Made by a program: the position numbers and the translations under genes. Of a DNA stretch of 64,000 bases, positions 30,903-42,769 are shown piece after piece. The stretch covers positions 275,501 through 339,500 of the forward strand of contig JAODUO010000122.1 of assembly GCA_025642075.2 (NCBI GenBank), given 5' to 3'. Source of the stretch: Ridgeia piscesae (taxonomy: Eukaryota; Annelida; Polychaeta; Sabellida; Siboglinidae). Positions within the stretch are counted from its first letter, which is position 1, and every line of letters begins with the position of its first letter. Under the pieces are notes generated by a model. That model was not told where the DNA came from. It made no database searches and saw only the letters and a program-made list of their open reading frames with translations.

Positions 30903-32059
30903 TTCACTTCGTTTTTAATATTACTAATACGAAAACGGACACCTCGTCGACGCATTATGTAAATAAGGACATGTTTCTGAACATATCGGTGTTTTTCTTG
31001 CAGTGGTAGATTAGGACTCGCCCTTTCACCCTTCTTGGTCAGCCAGCTAGGACGAATTGGTCATTTTACTGAAGGTTGGCGGAGTACTTAAAGAGGCGCC
31101 GCGTGTTGCGAGCCGTTCCTCGCTGTTCCCGAGAAAGAGACATTATCATGTTTATGCCATCTTTTTACCGTTTATTGTTATTGTTGTTCTTATTAGTATT
31201 ATATTGATTGTGTACAGCGCATTTGAGCAGGTATGCATGTATGGAACATAGATGTTTTTAAATGAAGGTTGGTATGATAACAATAACGTGTTTTCCCGTC
31301 CTCCGTCTTGGCAGCGTGATAGGAGAGGACAACGAGGTGACTCGCTATAGTACCTTCAGCGCACATTCCGGTAAAACCAAACATTTCCAGTTGAAATAAT
31401 TACCCAGCAGTAGTAGTGACGTCACAGTTTTCGTTACAAGACTGATTGGGTTCAAGATAACAAGGAAGCGTTTTTGAATGGTATAATTATAGACAACGCG
31501 ATTCGATGTACATATAATCGTTACTTAATCGTTCTTCTATATAGCGATGTCATTAATAGCATGAAAAATAATGTTGGAATTAGATCCCCAGATTTGGCCG
31601 ACATAGGTAATTTGGTCGGCGGTTATCTGTGTTCAAGTTTAGTCGTATATTTTGTTTACATTTTGTTTTCAGAAAATTATATTAATAATACGTTGTTAAC
31701 GTGTCAACTGTAATTAAGTACACTAGAATGATACATATTTCATTATTTTAAAATGTAAATTAGACAATACGTCGTAACATGGCATGTTGCATATTGTGCT
31801 ATATTTGTATTGTAATTATATTAATTTTAATTTGTGAAAATATTATTATAAGTGACACATGTGTTCTTGCCTTTTTCAACTTCAAAACTATGACTTACAA
31901 TTATATACTTAGTGTATTATTGCATACCGTGAATGTATTATTACCGACCAACAACCGGTAGTGACGTCACAGTTAGTGATCGACGTCACTGGTCATTCGC
32001 TATTTCTCGCTTTTTCCTCGTAAGCCCACTAGCATTCCAAACTATGAATGTATAATGAT

Positions 32060-32175
32060 GAAATCACTGATGTTATCAACCGCTCTCGATGCTCCAATTT
32101 GACATAGGTCTACGTATATTCGCACCTCACTCTTGCTACTACATAGTGATGTTGTTACTGACATAAAACAGAATG
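32060..32175 (-). pseudogene. Unrecognised repeat-unit frame, copy 2 (partial)
   Basis: Reads SFCFMSVTTS and then SEVRIYVDLCQIGASRAVDN. It aligns with the frames at 30352 and 33229 after an in-frame 6-base deletion. It ends against a LINE fragment. Confidence 0.3.
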
Positions 32176-32179
32176 ACTA

Positions 32180-32345
32180 AATTAGGCCCACTCCTTCCAG
32201 ACACCGCACTGCACTATACCATCTACCGACGACAGTCTTTCTTCTCCAGAACCATCAAGGAAAGGCACAATCTCCCAGCAAACGCTGTAGCAATGGGCAC
32301 AGTTGGCAGCATGACGGCTCACCTTGACACCTTGTTGATCTAAAG
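32180..32345 (+). mobile_element. LINE 3'-terminal coding fragment
   Basis: Encodes RRQSFFSRTIKERHNLPANA followed by VAMGTVGSMTAHLDTLL and a stop. This matches the 'FFPRTIxxWNxLP' C-terminal signature of CR1/L2/Jockey-type LINEs. Confidence 0.6.
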
Positions 32346-32965
32346 TTTTCAGCAAACTCGTTTTTAACATTTTTATTTTCATTGTACAAAATTTCATCCT
32401 AAACATTCCTGTTATCTTTATTTTTGCGCTTCCCCTTGGCAACAATTTTCAGCCTGTTGACCATTGCCATTATCTGGTAAAGTAGAAGAATTGTGTTTCT
32501 TAAATAAAGCTATTTGCAAAACAAACCTCAGACCTACTGTCCTTGTGTCCATGATAAGAAAAAATCATGCCATAATCGTGATTGTAAACATAGCAAAATT
32601 TGACTAACACAACTTGCATAAAATAATGAAAAGGCCGTAGCATCATTGAACATGTTATGACGTTCAAACTAATGGCAGAATAAGTAATTGTATCTGATAG
32701 TTATGACACTGTCATATTCATGATGGCTAAAGAGTCAAGAGACCCCGGCACAGAACACAGGAAAGTATTGATGGCATTTTGAATAATGCTGAAATGCTAT
32801 ACCGTTAAAACTACTAACATGAAGACGTAGTTCTAGTAGTAAGATGTGAATCAAGTAATGGAAAAGAATTCATAACACAACTGAGATAAACTCAAGGGAT
32901 TGTGACAGTCCTGTACTCTTATGTCTATATTTGGTTATAGCGCAGATGGACCATATACCTAACGC

Positions 32966-33082
32966 AACTGGATACACCAATTACAGCGTTCAATGAATCC
33001 GATACTAGATCCATCTGGATACACCAATTAGAGCGCTGAAGGATCAGATACCCGACACACCTGGATACACCAATTACCGAGC
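32966..33082. repeat. 46/47-bp tandem repeat, 2.5 copies
   Basis: ctggatacaccaatta starts at 32968, 33015 and 33061. Confidence 0.85.
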
Positions 33083-33228
33083 AACCACCGGTAGTGACGT
33101 CACAATCAGTGATCGACGTCAGTGGTCATTCGCTGTTTCATACAGAACGACAGAGATACGTTGAGCTGTTGTCCGACAAAGTAAGATTTTTATTAGTTGA
33201 TGACTGACAAAAACGTATTTTTGTTTAA

Positions 33229-33591
33229 TTACAGAGTGGCCGATTTGTCTTCACGAAGAGAAATTAAATATACTGATGTCGTTGCAACGAAACCCGTCAT
33301 ATAAACTTTTAGACCAGGTGCAAGACATTTAAAAAACATGCTACTATCTGCCACGCTCGATGCTCCAATTTGACGTAGGTCTACGTATACACGCGCTTCA
33401 ATCTTACTGCTAGGCCTATGTGGCGATGTTGTTAATGACACAAACACAAATGATGAAATTAGACCCGTGGATCCAGTTGACATAGAACAACAAAATGAAA
33501 TAATTATATAGTCCTTGAGGCAGACTGGATTAAGATATTTCACGAATGCGCATTTCATAAGTATAGCAACTTTTGAAAAAATTAAAGACAT
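33229..33591 (-). CDS. Unrecognised repeat-unit frame, copy 3 (longest)
   Basis: 120 codons without a stop. In order it has MKCAFVKYLNP, LISSFVFVSLTTS, RVYVDLRQIGAS and GLKVYMTGFVATTS. The first segment recurs at about 30700 and 36680, the second at 30560, the third at 30490 and 32100, and the last at about 29320 (GLNVYTTGFVATTS). No known domain is recognised. It could be an exon of a mobile-element protein or a non-coding repeat that happens to be open. Confidence 0.35.
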   Translation of the reverse strand: MSLIFSKVAILMKCAFVKYLNPVCLKDYIIISFCCSMSTGSTGLISSFVFVSLTTSPHRPSSKIEARVYVDLRQIGASSVADSSMFFKCLAPGLKVYMTGFVATTSVYLISLREDKSATL

Positions 33592-33625
33592 GCTAAATTA
33601 ACAATACACATGGAATTAAAATGGC

Positions 33626-33917
33626 AACAACGCAGTGGCTCAGTGGATAGAGCTTCAGATTGTCGACGAAGAAACCCCGGACTGAGCACTGTGCTGCTGT
33701 GTAAAACATTGAGTTCACGGTACATTGCTCCAGCTCACTCGGCTGTATGAATGAGTAACTGGCTATAGACAGTGGTGGATATTTGTGTACGAATAGTTTT
33801 CTCGCAGTAATTGTAGCGTGGCGAAGATGAGACGGTGTTCGATTGAACAGGTCGGACAGAGAGTAAAGTGCTTTGTACAATCATGATGACTGGATACTGC
33901 GCTATATTAGAACTTAT
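33626..33917 (+). mobile_element. SINE family B, full length
   Basis: About 290 bp: tRNA-like head (gctcagtggatagagcttca), a conserved middle (tatagacagtggtggatat), then the tail ggatactgcgctatattaga. Closely related to 45753-46070. Confidence 0.85.
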
Positions 33918-35102
33918 CTTTAGTTCTTTTTTAATATTACTAATACGAAAACGAACACCTCGTCGACGTAAATTCTTGCATTATAAAAATAAGAATATCT
34001 CGCAAAAAATGTCGTTGTTTCTTGCAGTGGTAGATTAAGACTCGTCCCTTGGTCGTCTTACATTGACCGCTGCCACAGTTGCATATTGGGAGCCGTTCCT
34101 CGCTGTTCCCGAGAAATATAGACATTATCATGTTGATGCCTTATTATTACCGTGTATTGTTATATTAGTTATATTAGTATTATATTGATTGTGTACAGCG
34201 CATTTGAGCAGGTTTGCATGTATGAAACATATATGTTTTTAAATGAAGGCTGGTATGATAACAATAATGTGTTTTCCCGTCCTCCGTCTTGGCAGCGTGA
34301 TAGGAGAGGACCAAGAGGTGACTCGATATAGTATCTACAGCGCACATTCCGGTAAAACCGAATATTTCCAGTTGAAATAATTACCCAGGAGCGGTAGTGA
34401 CGTCACAGTTAGTGATCAACGTCACTGGTCATTCACGGTTACTTGCAGTTTTCGTTGCAAGCCTGACTGGGTTCAAGAGAGCGCTTTTGAATGGTACCAT
34501 TGATAGTATCGACAGCGCGATTCGTGGTACATATATTAGCTACTCAAGCCTACTTCTAATTTGTTATAGAAATGCTGTTAATTATAAGAAACATAATGTT
34601 GAAACAATACCGCCGGATCTGGCTGACATAGACAATGTGACGACTTGCGGTTATCTGTTTTCTAGAGTGTGTAGTAGCCGTGTCAGTATTTTATATAAAC
34701 TCTCACTTAACAAATCACGATATTCTGTTGGCATTAACAAAACAAAATAAAATTGATCTGCGGCAAAAACTATATATTGTTGTGCAATAACAACCTGGCC
34801 TTTTTTCTTCATGTCTTCCGATCGGAAACCGGATTATCGGACTCCGAGTTGAGTGTCATTTCACTGTCCCCGACGGAGGCGACTATGACTCCGTCCTTGG
34901 TATTCCGACCATCAGTTTACCAAAACAATCTAAGTTAAAACAAATGTCTCTTAATCTATTAACTTTAGAATTTCTTAACAGTTTTAGTCTTCTAACTTTT
35001 AATTTTTTATTGTATCTTAAACAATTTACATTTTTTTAACTATGCGCACGGCTCCGAAACTGTGAAATGTTTCCTTCATTGCCGGTATTACCACAATTGT
35101 AC

Positions 35103-35130
35103 AAAGAAGAAGAAGAAGAAGAAGAAGAAA
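35103..35130. repeat. (GAA)n microsatellite
   Basis: Eight to nine GAA triplets. Confidence 0.95.
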
Positions 35131-35689
35131 TAATTGCTCATTAAGTATTAGTGAAGTAGCTCAGATTAGAGGAACTTACCACTTAGACTTATTCCAGTCT
35201 AGCAATGTCGTTAATTATATGAAACTGGATATTGAAATTAGACTGCCGCATCTGGCTGACAGAAAACGTGGCTAATAGCTGCCTATGTTCCAGACCATGT
35301 CTAAGTATTAAATCTGGGTTTTAAATCACTCTTTCTGATTCACGATATTTTATCAGCTGATAGATTTAACAAAAATAAACAGTTTGTCTGCGGCAAAACA
35401 ATATAATTTATTATAGTTATGTTCGTCAGCAAATGTGAAATGAAGTGATGTCGTTGCAATGAATTCAAATTAAAACAATACATTTTTGCTCTGTCCCACA
35501 TTTATAGATCACTAGACAATACCCAGTTTGGTCGTAAGTTTCATAAATATGTCTCGAGTAACTTTAGAGATAATTGTCTTCGTATATAACATAAACTCAT
35601 GCACCTACTACATTTTTCATGACAGGACAGGTTTCCTTTCATGTTTCTCTCGAAGGGATCCTAGACACGCCACTGATTGATTCCCTCCT

Positions 35690-35756
35690 TTGCTTCCCCA
35701 TCCCCTTTACCTCCCCATCCCCTTTACCTCCCCATCCCCTTTGCCTCCGCATCCCG
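35690..35756. repeat. 18-bp tandem repeat
   Basis: Three to four copies of a cctccccatcccctttac unit. Confidence 0.9.
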
Positions 35757-36526
35757 ATCCGACGAGGTGATTCATGAGTTGAATGCAAACAGCGTTTAAG
35801 TACCCCCTCCCGCAAAAAGCGTCAATTCGAAATTTACCGTTTGCAAATTGACGAATTACCGACGTCATTGTGGTGCAATGGTACAACCACTTCACTGACA
35901 ACATGCCTATAAACTTCTGACAAGGGAACACGTTTTAATTTCTTAATTCCATATAAATATTAGGACATAATTATTTCAATAAAAGTATTTGTAATGAAAT
36001 CATAGTTTAGTTGTCTTACTGAAATATTGTTTTTGTGATAAGTATAATGATCACGCAGGAAACGTCCATGCCTTTAACTGAGGCAATACGATTGCATCGG
36101 TTCCATCCCCTGCCTACGGGCGTGTTAGCTGCAGATGTTAAATATGAACTGAGAACAGTTGCAATCCAGATTCATGAAACCCAAACACCTCAGCTCAGGA
36201 TTACAAACATACCTAACACTATAGCATTCGGCTAAACCCAACCAACTCAAGCCGAGATTGGAGAACAAGACAAAATAACTGTAACTATCGACAAGCGGCT
36301 TGAACGCCTAATATCGGAGAAGTATTACAGTGCAGATTGGTGAAACTGAAAAGCCACGGCACAAGAATATTAACAGATCTAACACCACTATTCGGCTATG
36401 CAAAATATCATAATTATCGACCAGTACTTCTAGGTGAGTATTTGTTAGGAGTTGTCGTTGTGTCGCATTGGTGGAGACCACACGGCCTTGACTGTCGTTG
36501 TAGAGACGGACGCCACTGGGCCGCGT

Positions 36527-37038
36527 CTAACGACGGCACCAGCAAATAAATTCATGATGTCTTCTTATCCAGTGCAAATAAAACATGTCTGACTGTTCGA
36601 AAAACCGTGCAACTAATAAAACCAAACAATTATATAGGCCTTCGGAGAGACTACATTTAGGTATTTCACAAATGCGCATTTCACAGAGCAGCGATGGCTG
36701 AATGAGTAAAAGACATGGTAAATTAACTGAAGCTGAAATATTAATATTAATGACAAACAAAACCTTCGTCGACGTAAGTTCTTGCATTACGACGATGTCC
36801 CGCATGTCGTACGAACCCCGGATGGTTCTATCATGCCGGGACCGTCCCTGCGGTAATGGAGGAAGTGTGATCGCGTTGGTTGCAGTTCTAGCGAAAGTGG
36901 GTGTTTGCCGCCGATAAACGAACCGAGGAGTAATTCAGTGGAGATTGGTGAAACACAATCGCCACGGAACGAGGACAAAGACCTGTCTACCACAACCGAT
37001 CCACTATACAAAAGACTTGTATTATCCATCAACATCAT
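36527..37038 (-). pseudogene. Unrecognised repeat-unit frames, right-most copy
   Basis: Two adjoining minus-strand frames overlap at 36787-36805: 36787-37038 (83 codons) and 36527-36805 (92 codons). LLYSGSVVVDRSLSSFRGDC aligns with LLHSRIVVLDMFVFLCC at about 30100 and HSRIVVLDLLIFLC at about 36370. CEMRICEIPKC is the frame-shifted counterpart of MKCAFVKYLN. This supports an older coding origin, now broken. Confidence 0.25.
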
Positions 37039-37135
37039 AAAAGCCTAACATTGCTGGGGTTTGTAACAGACTGGCTTTAGATATTTAATGATTACGCACT
37101 TCAAACTGCAGACAAAATAAAAGATCGCAATTCGA

Positions 37136-37164
37136 TTACGTCACCCGGACTGGTGACGTAATTG
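37136..37164. promoter_or_regulatory. Perfect palindrome with two CRE half-sites
   Basis: attacgtcacc and ggtgacgtaat are exact inverted copies around a 6-base centre. A run of alternating CG (acgcgcgggggcgcgcgcgc) follows at 37172-37191. Regulatory use is inference only. Confidence 0.4.
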
Positions 37165-37339
37165 TGTTATTTACGCGCGGGGGCGCGCGCGCTGTTTACT
37201 TGTATTCCATTCATCTTTGAGTTCTTTTAGACTCCAACTGTTACAACTACAAGGCATACCTACAAAGTATGTTAATAAAGGCTGGATATAATTAATGAAC
37301 AAGGAGACAGTCTATAACAATGTGTTGGATGAAGAATTT

Positions 37340-38960
37340 TGCAGCAACATCGCTAAAGTAGGAAATTCACACATTAGTGGAAGACATGGACAGAGCTGGA
37401 AGCTTATAAATCAGATAAGTGGCGTAAAGGACAACTAAAGGACAAAACAGCGACAAAGGGAGAAAATGTGTGCAATCACTTCCATAAAATATTAGGCAGC
37501 CCACCAGGCATACAAAATGAGGATGAAAAATCCAACCAGTAATCACAAATAACGATATCAAGGAAGGACCGTGTTATTGACAGAGACGAATGTGAGAAGG
37601 CCAATAAATCTCTGAGTAATGGCAAGAGCTGTGGGGATGAAGTATTAAAACATTGCGTTCTGGACAGTATCGTAGTAGAATTTTGCAACAGAGCTTTGAT
37701 TGAAGGGGAAATGCAGGTGCAGTGGTCACTTCTGAATATTATTCCAATACCTAAGAATGGCAGGGAATGGGTTAAATATCCAACAAGATGATATTGAACA
37801 GAATCCGTCCTAAAATTGGCCACCACCTAAGAGAGTCAGAATTGATTCCGGACAGGGAAGACAACAATAGGTCATATACTAACTTTGAGAATGTTAATAG
37901 ACGGCGTTATAGCAAAGCATCTCCCTGCAGTTATGACGTTTGTAGACTTCCGCAAAGCATTTCATGCAGTTCATCGTAGCCAAAAATGGAAAAAGATTCT
38001 TGAAGCCTGTAGCATATCCAAAACATTATAGCCACTATTTCCAATATGTACAAGAACACAGGTTAGTCAACAAATGGAGAAACTGAGCTATTTTACATCA
38101 CGGATGAAGTGCTACATACATGGTGACACACAGTCACCAAATATCTCTTTATGGTAGTACTTGACTATGCACTTCGGCTCGGTATCGACGGAAGAGAAGA
38201 GGAAATGGGGTTCTACATAACAAGAAGGTGATCACTGATTTTGAATTTGCCGATGATATCATAGTTGACGGATCAGGCACAGAACCTGATAACACGAGTG
38301 AAAACATCATGTGCCAAGTTTGATTAAAAGAAAATCCCGGAAAGACCAAATATATTTCATTCAGTCAATTAGGTAACACCAACATCGTTGCCAGAGAAGA
38401 TGGATGTTTTAGAGAAGGTTGAAGACGACAAGCCCCTTGGCTCCTGGGTCTGCACAACAGACAAAGACATCAAGACTAGGAAGGCAACAGCATGGCGAGC
38501 ACTCAACCAACTAAAACTAATGTGGAAGTATACACTTTCACGCGAAATCAAACAGCGACTATTTATAACAACAGTAGAGTCTGTACTCTTGTATGGGTGC
38601 GAAACTTGGACTATGACAAACAAACAAACAAAACAAAAAATTAGACGATTGTTGTAATAAAAGAATGCTTATGTCGCATTTAATGCTCACTGGCAACAAC
38701 GTCTGACCAACAGAGAACTGTACGAAGAAGATGACTGAGATTTGCTAGACACTGCTAAATACAAAGACGAAATGGCATCTAGGACAATCTTGTGGCAACC
38801 GCCATGAGAAGAAAATGTGCAGTAAGATATATGCTTAGATTGCTTGAAGGAAGATGTAGACCTGTATGTTGGATGCCATAAAGTCGGCAACGATACACCA
38901 GGAGACCTGGAGAAGGATAGTTGAAGCCACAAATGTTCGACCGCACTGGCCGACATGAGT
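37340..38960 (+). mobile_element. RTE-like non-LTR retrotransposon, pseudogene
   Basis: Reverse-transcriptase segments follow in order through many frame shifts. They are WKLINQISG (37395), NGKSCGDDEVLKHCVLD (37620), WSLLNIIPIPKNGRE (37725), ILLNRIRPKI (37790), MTFVDFRKAFHAVHR (37935), FEFADDIIVDGSGTEPDN (38240), a KYISF segment (38350), LGSWVCTTDKDIKTRKATAW (38440) and LLYGCETWTM (38587). The FADD box and the YGCETWT motif place it in the RTE/craniate-type group. No complete frame survives. Confidence 0.75.
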
Positions 38961-39344
38961 GAGAGTGATAATGACTGAACAAAAAACAATGTAATATTTG
39001 AAGATCACCATCGCATCATGGCAAGTTGTTGTTGGTTTTCTGGTTCGAGCGCAGGTAATTTTCCATGTAATAAAACACTCTTCATGTTTGTATTTCAAAA
39101 GAATTCACGTGTGTCACTGTACGTGGTGACTTATACGTGAGCGTACCTAACTGGGGACAGTATTTGGGATTTAGTATTAAGAATTACACAAAGATTATTC
39201 ATGATATGTCTCGTTTCCCATTGTTGAAAATAAACTTAAGATATTTGGGAATCTTTGCAAATAGTAAAGATATTATTATAATGATAGTCACAATGCTGGT
39301 AAAAAAATTAGTCAGTAACTAGGGCCAATTATTTAACCACAAGC

Positions 39345-40112
39345 GAAATTCGCAGCCATTCTCGCTAAGAAAAATCGTGTTTTCCTATCAGCAGAAAGCT
39401 GACATAAATCGTTGGCAGTCTTGAAAGCGCACAATGATATGACTTTAAATGTGGATAATGGTAAAGTTACGGCGCTTACCTTGCTTGATCTATCAGCTCT
39501 TGTTTATACTATTAATCATGCTATTCTCGTGGATCGTTTGTCTTTGCGGTATGGTGTATCTTAAGATTGAGTTAAGATTGAGAACTATTGTTCGTCACCA
39601 CTGATTATTTCATTTAGTGTTCCTCTTAGTTAAGTTTTGGGACCAGTTACTTTTACACTGTTCACAACTCTATTGAGTTCAGTTATTAATAGTCATCATT
39701 CGAGTCATCATCTTTATGCAGACGACACACATATTTATATACCATTGTCTACTCCCCAGGTTAAGTGTTCCTTGCAGCAACTTAGAAACTGACTTGATGA
39801 TATTTTCACTGGATGAATGAGACTAGATTAAAGCTGAATGCAGATAAACGTTTCTTATTATTGGCACCGAGAGAGAGACGAAAACAATAAGAATGTTTCC
39901 ATATACCCATACATAATCAGCATGTTATGCCAGCAGTTTCAATTCAGAAATTTGGATTCATTTTTGAAGATAATTTCCGGTTCAGAGAACTAATTTCTAA
40001 GATTTGTCGAACGTGTTTTTATCATATTCGTGATTTATGGGGTATTTGTGGGTAATTTGCCTCTTTCTGTTGCAAACACTATTGCAACTGCGCTAGTCAT
40101 TAGTTGACCAGA
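39345..40112 (+). mobile_element. L2/CR1-like LINE reverse-transcriptase fragment, pseudogene
   Basis: Motifs in order: VTALTLLDLSALVYTINHAI (39468), a VLGPVTFTLF equivalent (39640), HHLYADDTHIYIPLSTPQ (39700-39755), RLKLNADKRFLLL (39828), SIQKFGFIFEDNFRF-like sequence (39940) and LPLSVANTIATALVIS (40060). It contains stops and small indels. Confidence 0.75.
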
Positions 40113-40935
40113 ATATTATAATTCCGACGTACCGATATTTCGTCTATAGATCATAGTGTGAGAAACTTTGTAACTATGGGCGATATTATGCCGGAAACGG
40201 AAGACAATTGCACCACGCAGCCTGGAAATGTGCCGGCGAGAGTCTCGGCTTTTGGCTGGTTTAACGAAGACGGATAGGTCTGGGATGAGGGAGGAGACAA
40301 GGTCTGGACGAGAGGTTTGTGTCATATCCTATGTCACCTGTGTGGTAATGTTGGACTGCTGCGGGCGGTGGACGGGAAATGGAGGTCGGACGCTCACCTA
40401 AAGTAGTTTCGACAATGTTGTCTCCGTATCTGCGAAACTGGAATGGAATCAATCAAATATCACCATGGGTCGAAATTAAGAATTCAATCCACTAGTCCGG
40501 TGTAACTAGGAGCGGTAACTTCGACATGTTACTCATCCCTATGGGAAATAATTTGCCCATAAATGTTTGAGGACACCATATTGAATTGTTATTGATGAAT
40601 GTTCAGTCGCCGAAAACTGAACTTTTAATGGAAATTAATGTATTGCCCAGTAATGCTCTTTAACAAAAATAAACAAATAAATAACAATTTAATATTTAAT
40701 GACAAAACATGTCATTCAATTAATATTAAAGTAAATCATTATACAATATATTGCCAATCCTTCCATTTAATGTATTTAATCATAAATGACATTGTGTAAG
40801 ACGAATTCGTGACAGAAACGATTGCATCCATTGAATAAAAACATTAAGTATTCTTTGTGTTAACCATGTGGTTATATTGATATTAATGTAATATTTGTGA
40901 GACCAGCTCCTAATTAATGTATTTGTCTGGAAATA

Positions 40936-41235
40936 ATGTTTCCTTCCGAAGCTCTGGCCTACGCGTCAGGATGGTTGTATGCGTTCTTCGCTTGCAAGTC
41001 ATTTACTAGGCAAGATATTTATGGAGGAACTTCATCTTCCGGCCTTGTGTTCTCGCCTTCTCACCATGGTACATTGTTGCTGGTTTTCTATTTCAAGCAC
41101 GAGTACACGTTTTGTTGTATTCATTTTCCATTCCAGTGTTAAATCAGTTGCAAATATAGTAAATTCAGCCGTCATTTAAAAGTATGTACCTATACATCCT
41201 TGCCTACCCACTATAGCTCCAAGGCGTATCAATCG
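40936..41235 (+). repeat. Dispersed repeat, copy 1
   Basis: 41077-41222 matches 43562-43715. Shared landmarks are ggttttctatttcaa, gttgcaaatatagtaaattc and cactatagctccaagg. A shorter piece is near 39028. The right end joins the 3' tail type seen at 3025. Confidence 0.65.
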
Positions 41236-41689
41236 AAAACAATTTATGCGAGTGTCTTCTCATTGTTACATCTATTGATAATGAAATTAGAAACTTGGAT
41301 ATTATAGACGATTAATATGTAGGACACGGAAGAGAAAGTCACTAAGCTATTTACCAACAAGAGCCTCCATTGCAATATCTCCGCCATATACTTAGATTTA
41401 AGTATATGTTCAAACTGTAATCGCACTGTACATGGTACTTTTCAAGAAACATCGAGACCGCACACAGATGATCAACTTGGCCAAACGTATGTGTCCTGGT
41501 CGAGTGAAATACATGCAAGAAGCTTTCAGAGATGCAACGAGCATAAATCGCGGGTATTTTGTTCGCCGACCTCAAACAGGCCGCATGCGTACTACTTGCG
41601 CATGCGTACTAATATTGTACCGAAACCAAACAAAGTTCAGTATGCCTAGCTTCCGAAAATATAAATAGAAACATGATATTATTTATTCT

Positions 41690-42062
41690 GTATGACGGCG
41701 CGACTGAAGGGAAATGCTTTGTGTCTTTATCTCCTTGCAAAAAACAGCACTCACAGAGAAGCAAGAAGCTTCTTGCATTTCTTAGATTTCAAACCCATTT
41801 TGTTGTAAACATTGAGGAAGACCTTCCACTCTTCCAGTAACTTTTCCATCCATGAAAAGCTCATTGACTTGTCTACTGACGGTTTCTTGAAAGCTCGTTT
41901 CAACGAAGTGCAATTAAAAATATTCTGGACGCAGTGTGATGCTGTCTTCAAAAATTGATACGACTCGGCACCACCCACCTGTGTGAGGCGGCCTTTTCCA
42001 GGCTGACTATGAAGATGACATGAGTGTCTGTTTGTCAAAGACTAGTACTCGCATTGATCGTA
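41690..42062 (+). pseudogene. hAT transposase C-terminal fragment (ZBED/FAM200-like)
   Basis: Reads EKLIDLSTDGFLKARFNEV, KIFWTQCDAVFKN, then stop, then CVRRPFP in a shifted frame. This matches the dimerisation region (LxDLSSDGxLKxRFNEx...FW...TTYLCExxFS) of ZBED5/FAM200-type hAT transposases. Frame breaks after N make it inactive, and the rest of the gene is absent. Confidence 0.65.
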
Positions 42063-42094
42063 TTATTGACATGCATCAGCAACAATTCAACAGA

Positions 42095-42452
42095 CTGACT
42101 GCATGACTGCATGACTGCATGACTGCATGACTGCATGACTGCCTGGCTGGCTGGCTGCCTGGCTGGCCGGCCGACCGACCGACCGACCGACCGACCGACC
42201 GACCGACCGACCGAACGAACGAACGAACGAACGAACGAACGAACGAACGAACGAACGAACGAACGAACGAACGAACGAACGAACGAACGAACGAACGAAC
42301 GAACGAACGAACGAACGAACGAACGAACGAACGAACGAACGAACGAACGAACGAACGAACGAACGAACGAACGAACGAACGAACGAACGAACGAACGAAC
42401 GAACGAACGAACGACCGACCGACCGACCGACCGAACGAACGACCGAACGACT
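42095..42452. repeat. Serial arrays: (ACTGCATG)n, (CTGG)n, (GACC)n, (GAAC)n
   Basis: Octamer ACTGCATG to about 42140, CTGG-type to about 42165, (GACC)n to 42212, (GAAC)n to about 42412, then GACC again. Neighbouring blocks differ by one or two bases per unit. The Arg/Ser/Phe/Val and Thr/Asn/Glu/Arg frames are artefacts. Confidence 0.97.
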
Positions 42453-42769
42453 TGGAATCGTGAGAACAGTCTTTTGAAATATACGTTTTGAAAGGCAACT
42501 TGTGGCATTTACTTCAATATTTTTTTATATAAGAATATGTTACAAGGTGCATAACAGCACCAAGCACTGCAAATACGTTTCTTTTAATGTTTACTAAGCG
42601 CTTATTAAATAATAACTGTTGACAAAATTGTAGCGAAAACGGGTGGGAAAACATTGCGAACAAAACGTAGAGAACCGTTGGTTTAATGTATATGGTGTTC
42701 ATACTATGGTTGCCTCTTCTATTCAACTGTGTCTTGACTTCAGAACACATGCTATCAGCTTGGCGACAG

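Larger units (their letters stand above)
28900..37060. repeat. Cluster of diverged tandem units (about 1.3-3 kb), unknown family
   Basis: The same ordered landmarks recur. The CRE pair (gtgacgtcacagttagtgat...acgtcactggtc) is near 28913, 31964, 33094 and 34397, and a half copy is near 31417. gatgtcgttgcaacgaaac is near 29287, 30325 (partial), 33276 and 35449 (partial). gatgctccaatttgacgta is near 30476, 32088 and 33360. aatgcgcatttcataagtat is near 30694, 33543 and 36672. gagccgttcctcgctgttcc is near 31110 and 34090. A SINE sits at the same site in two units, so the SINE insertion predates the duplication. Confidence 0.8.

Noticed and set aside
33626..33700. tRNA gene
   Set aside because: tRNA-like head of the family B SINE, repeated at 30778 and 45753.
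42035..42508. Arg-Ser-Phe-Val and Thr-Asn-Glu-Arg frames of 118-157 codons
   Set aside because: Products of the (GAAC)n and (GACC)n arrays.
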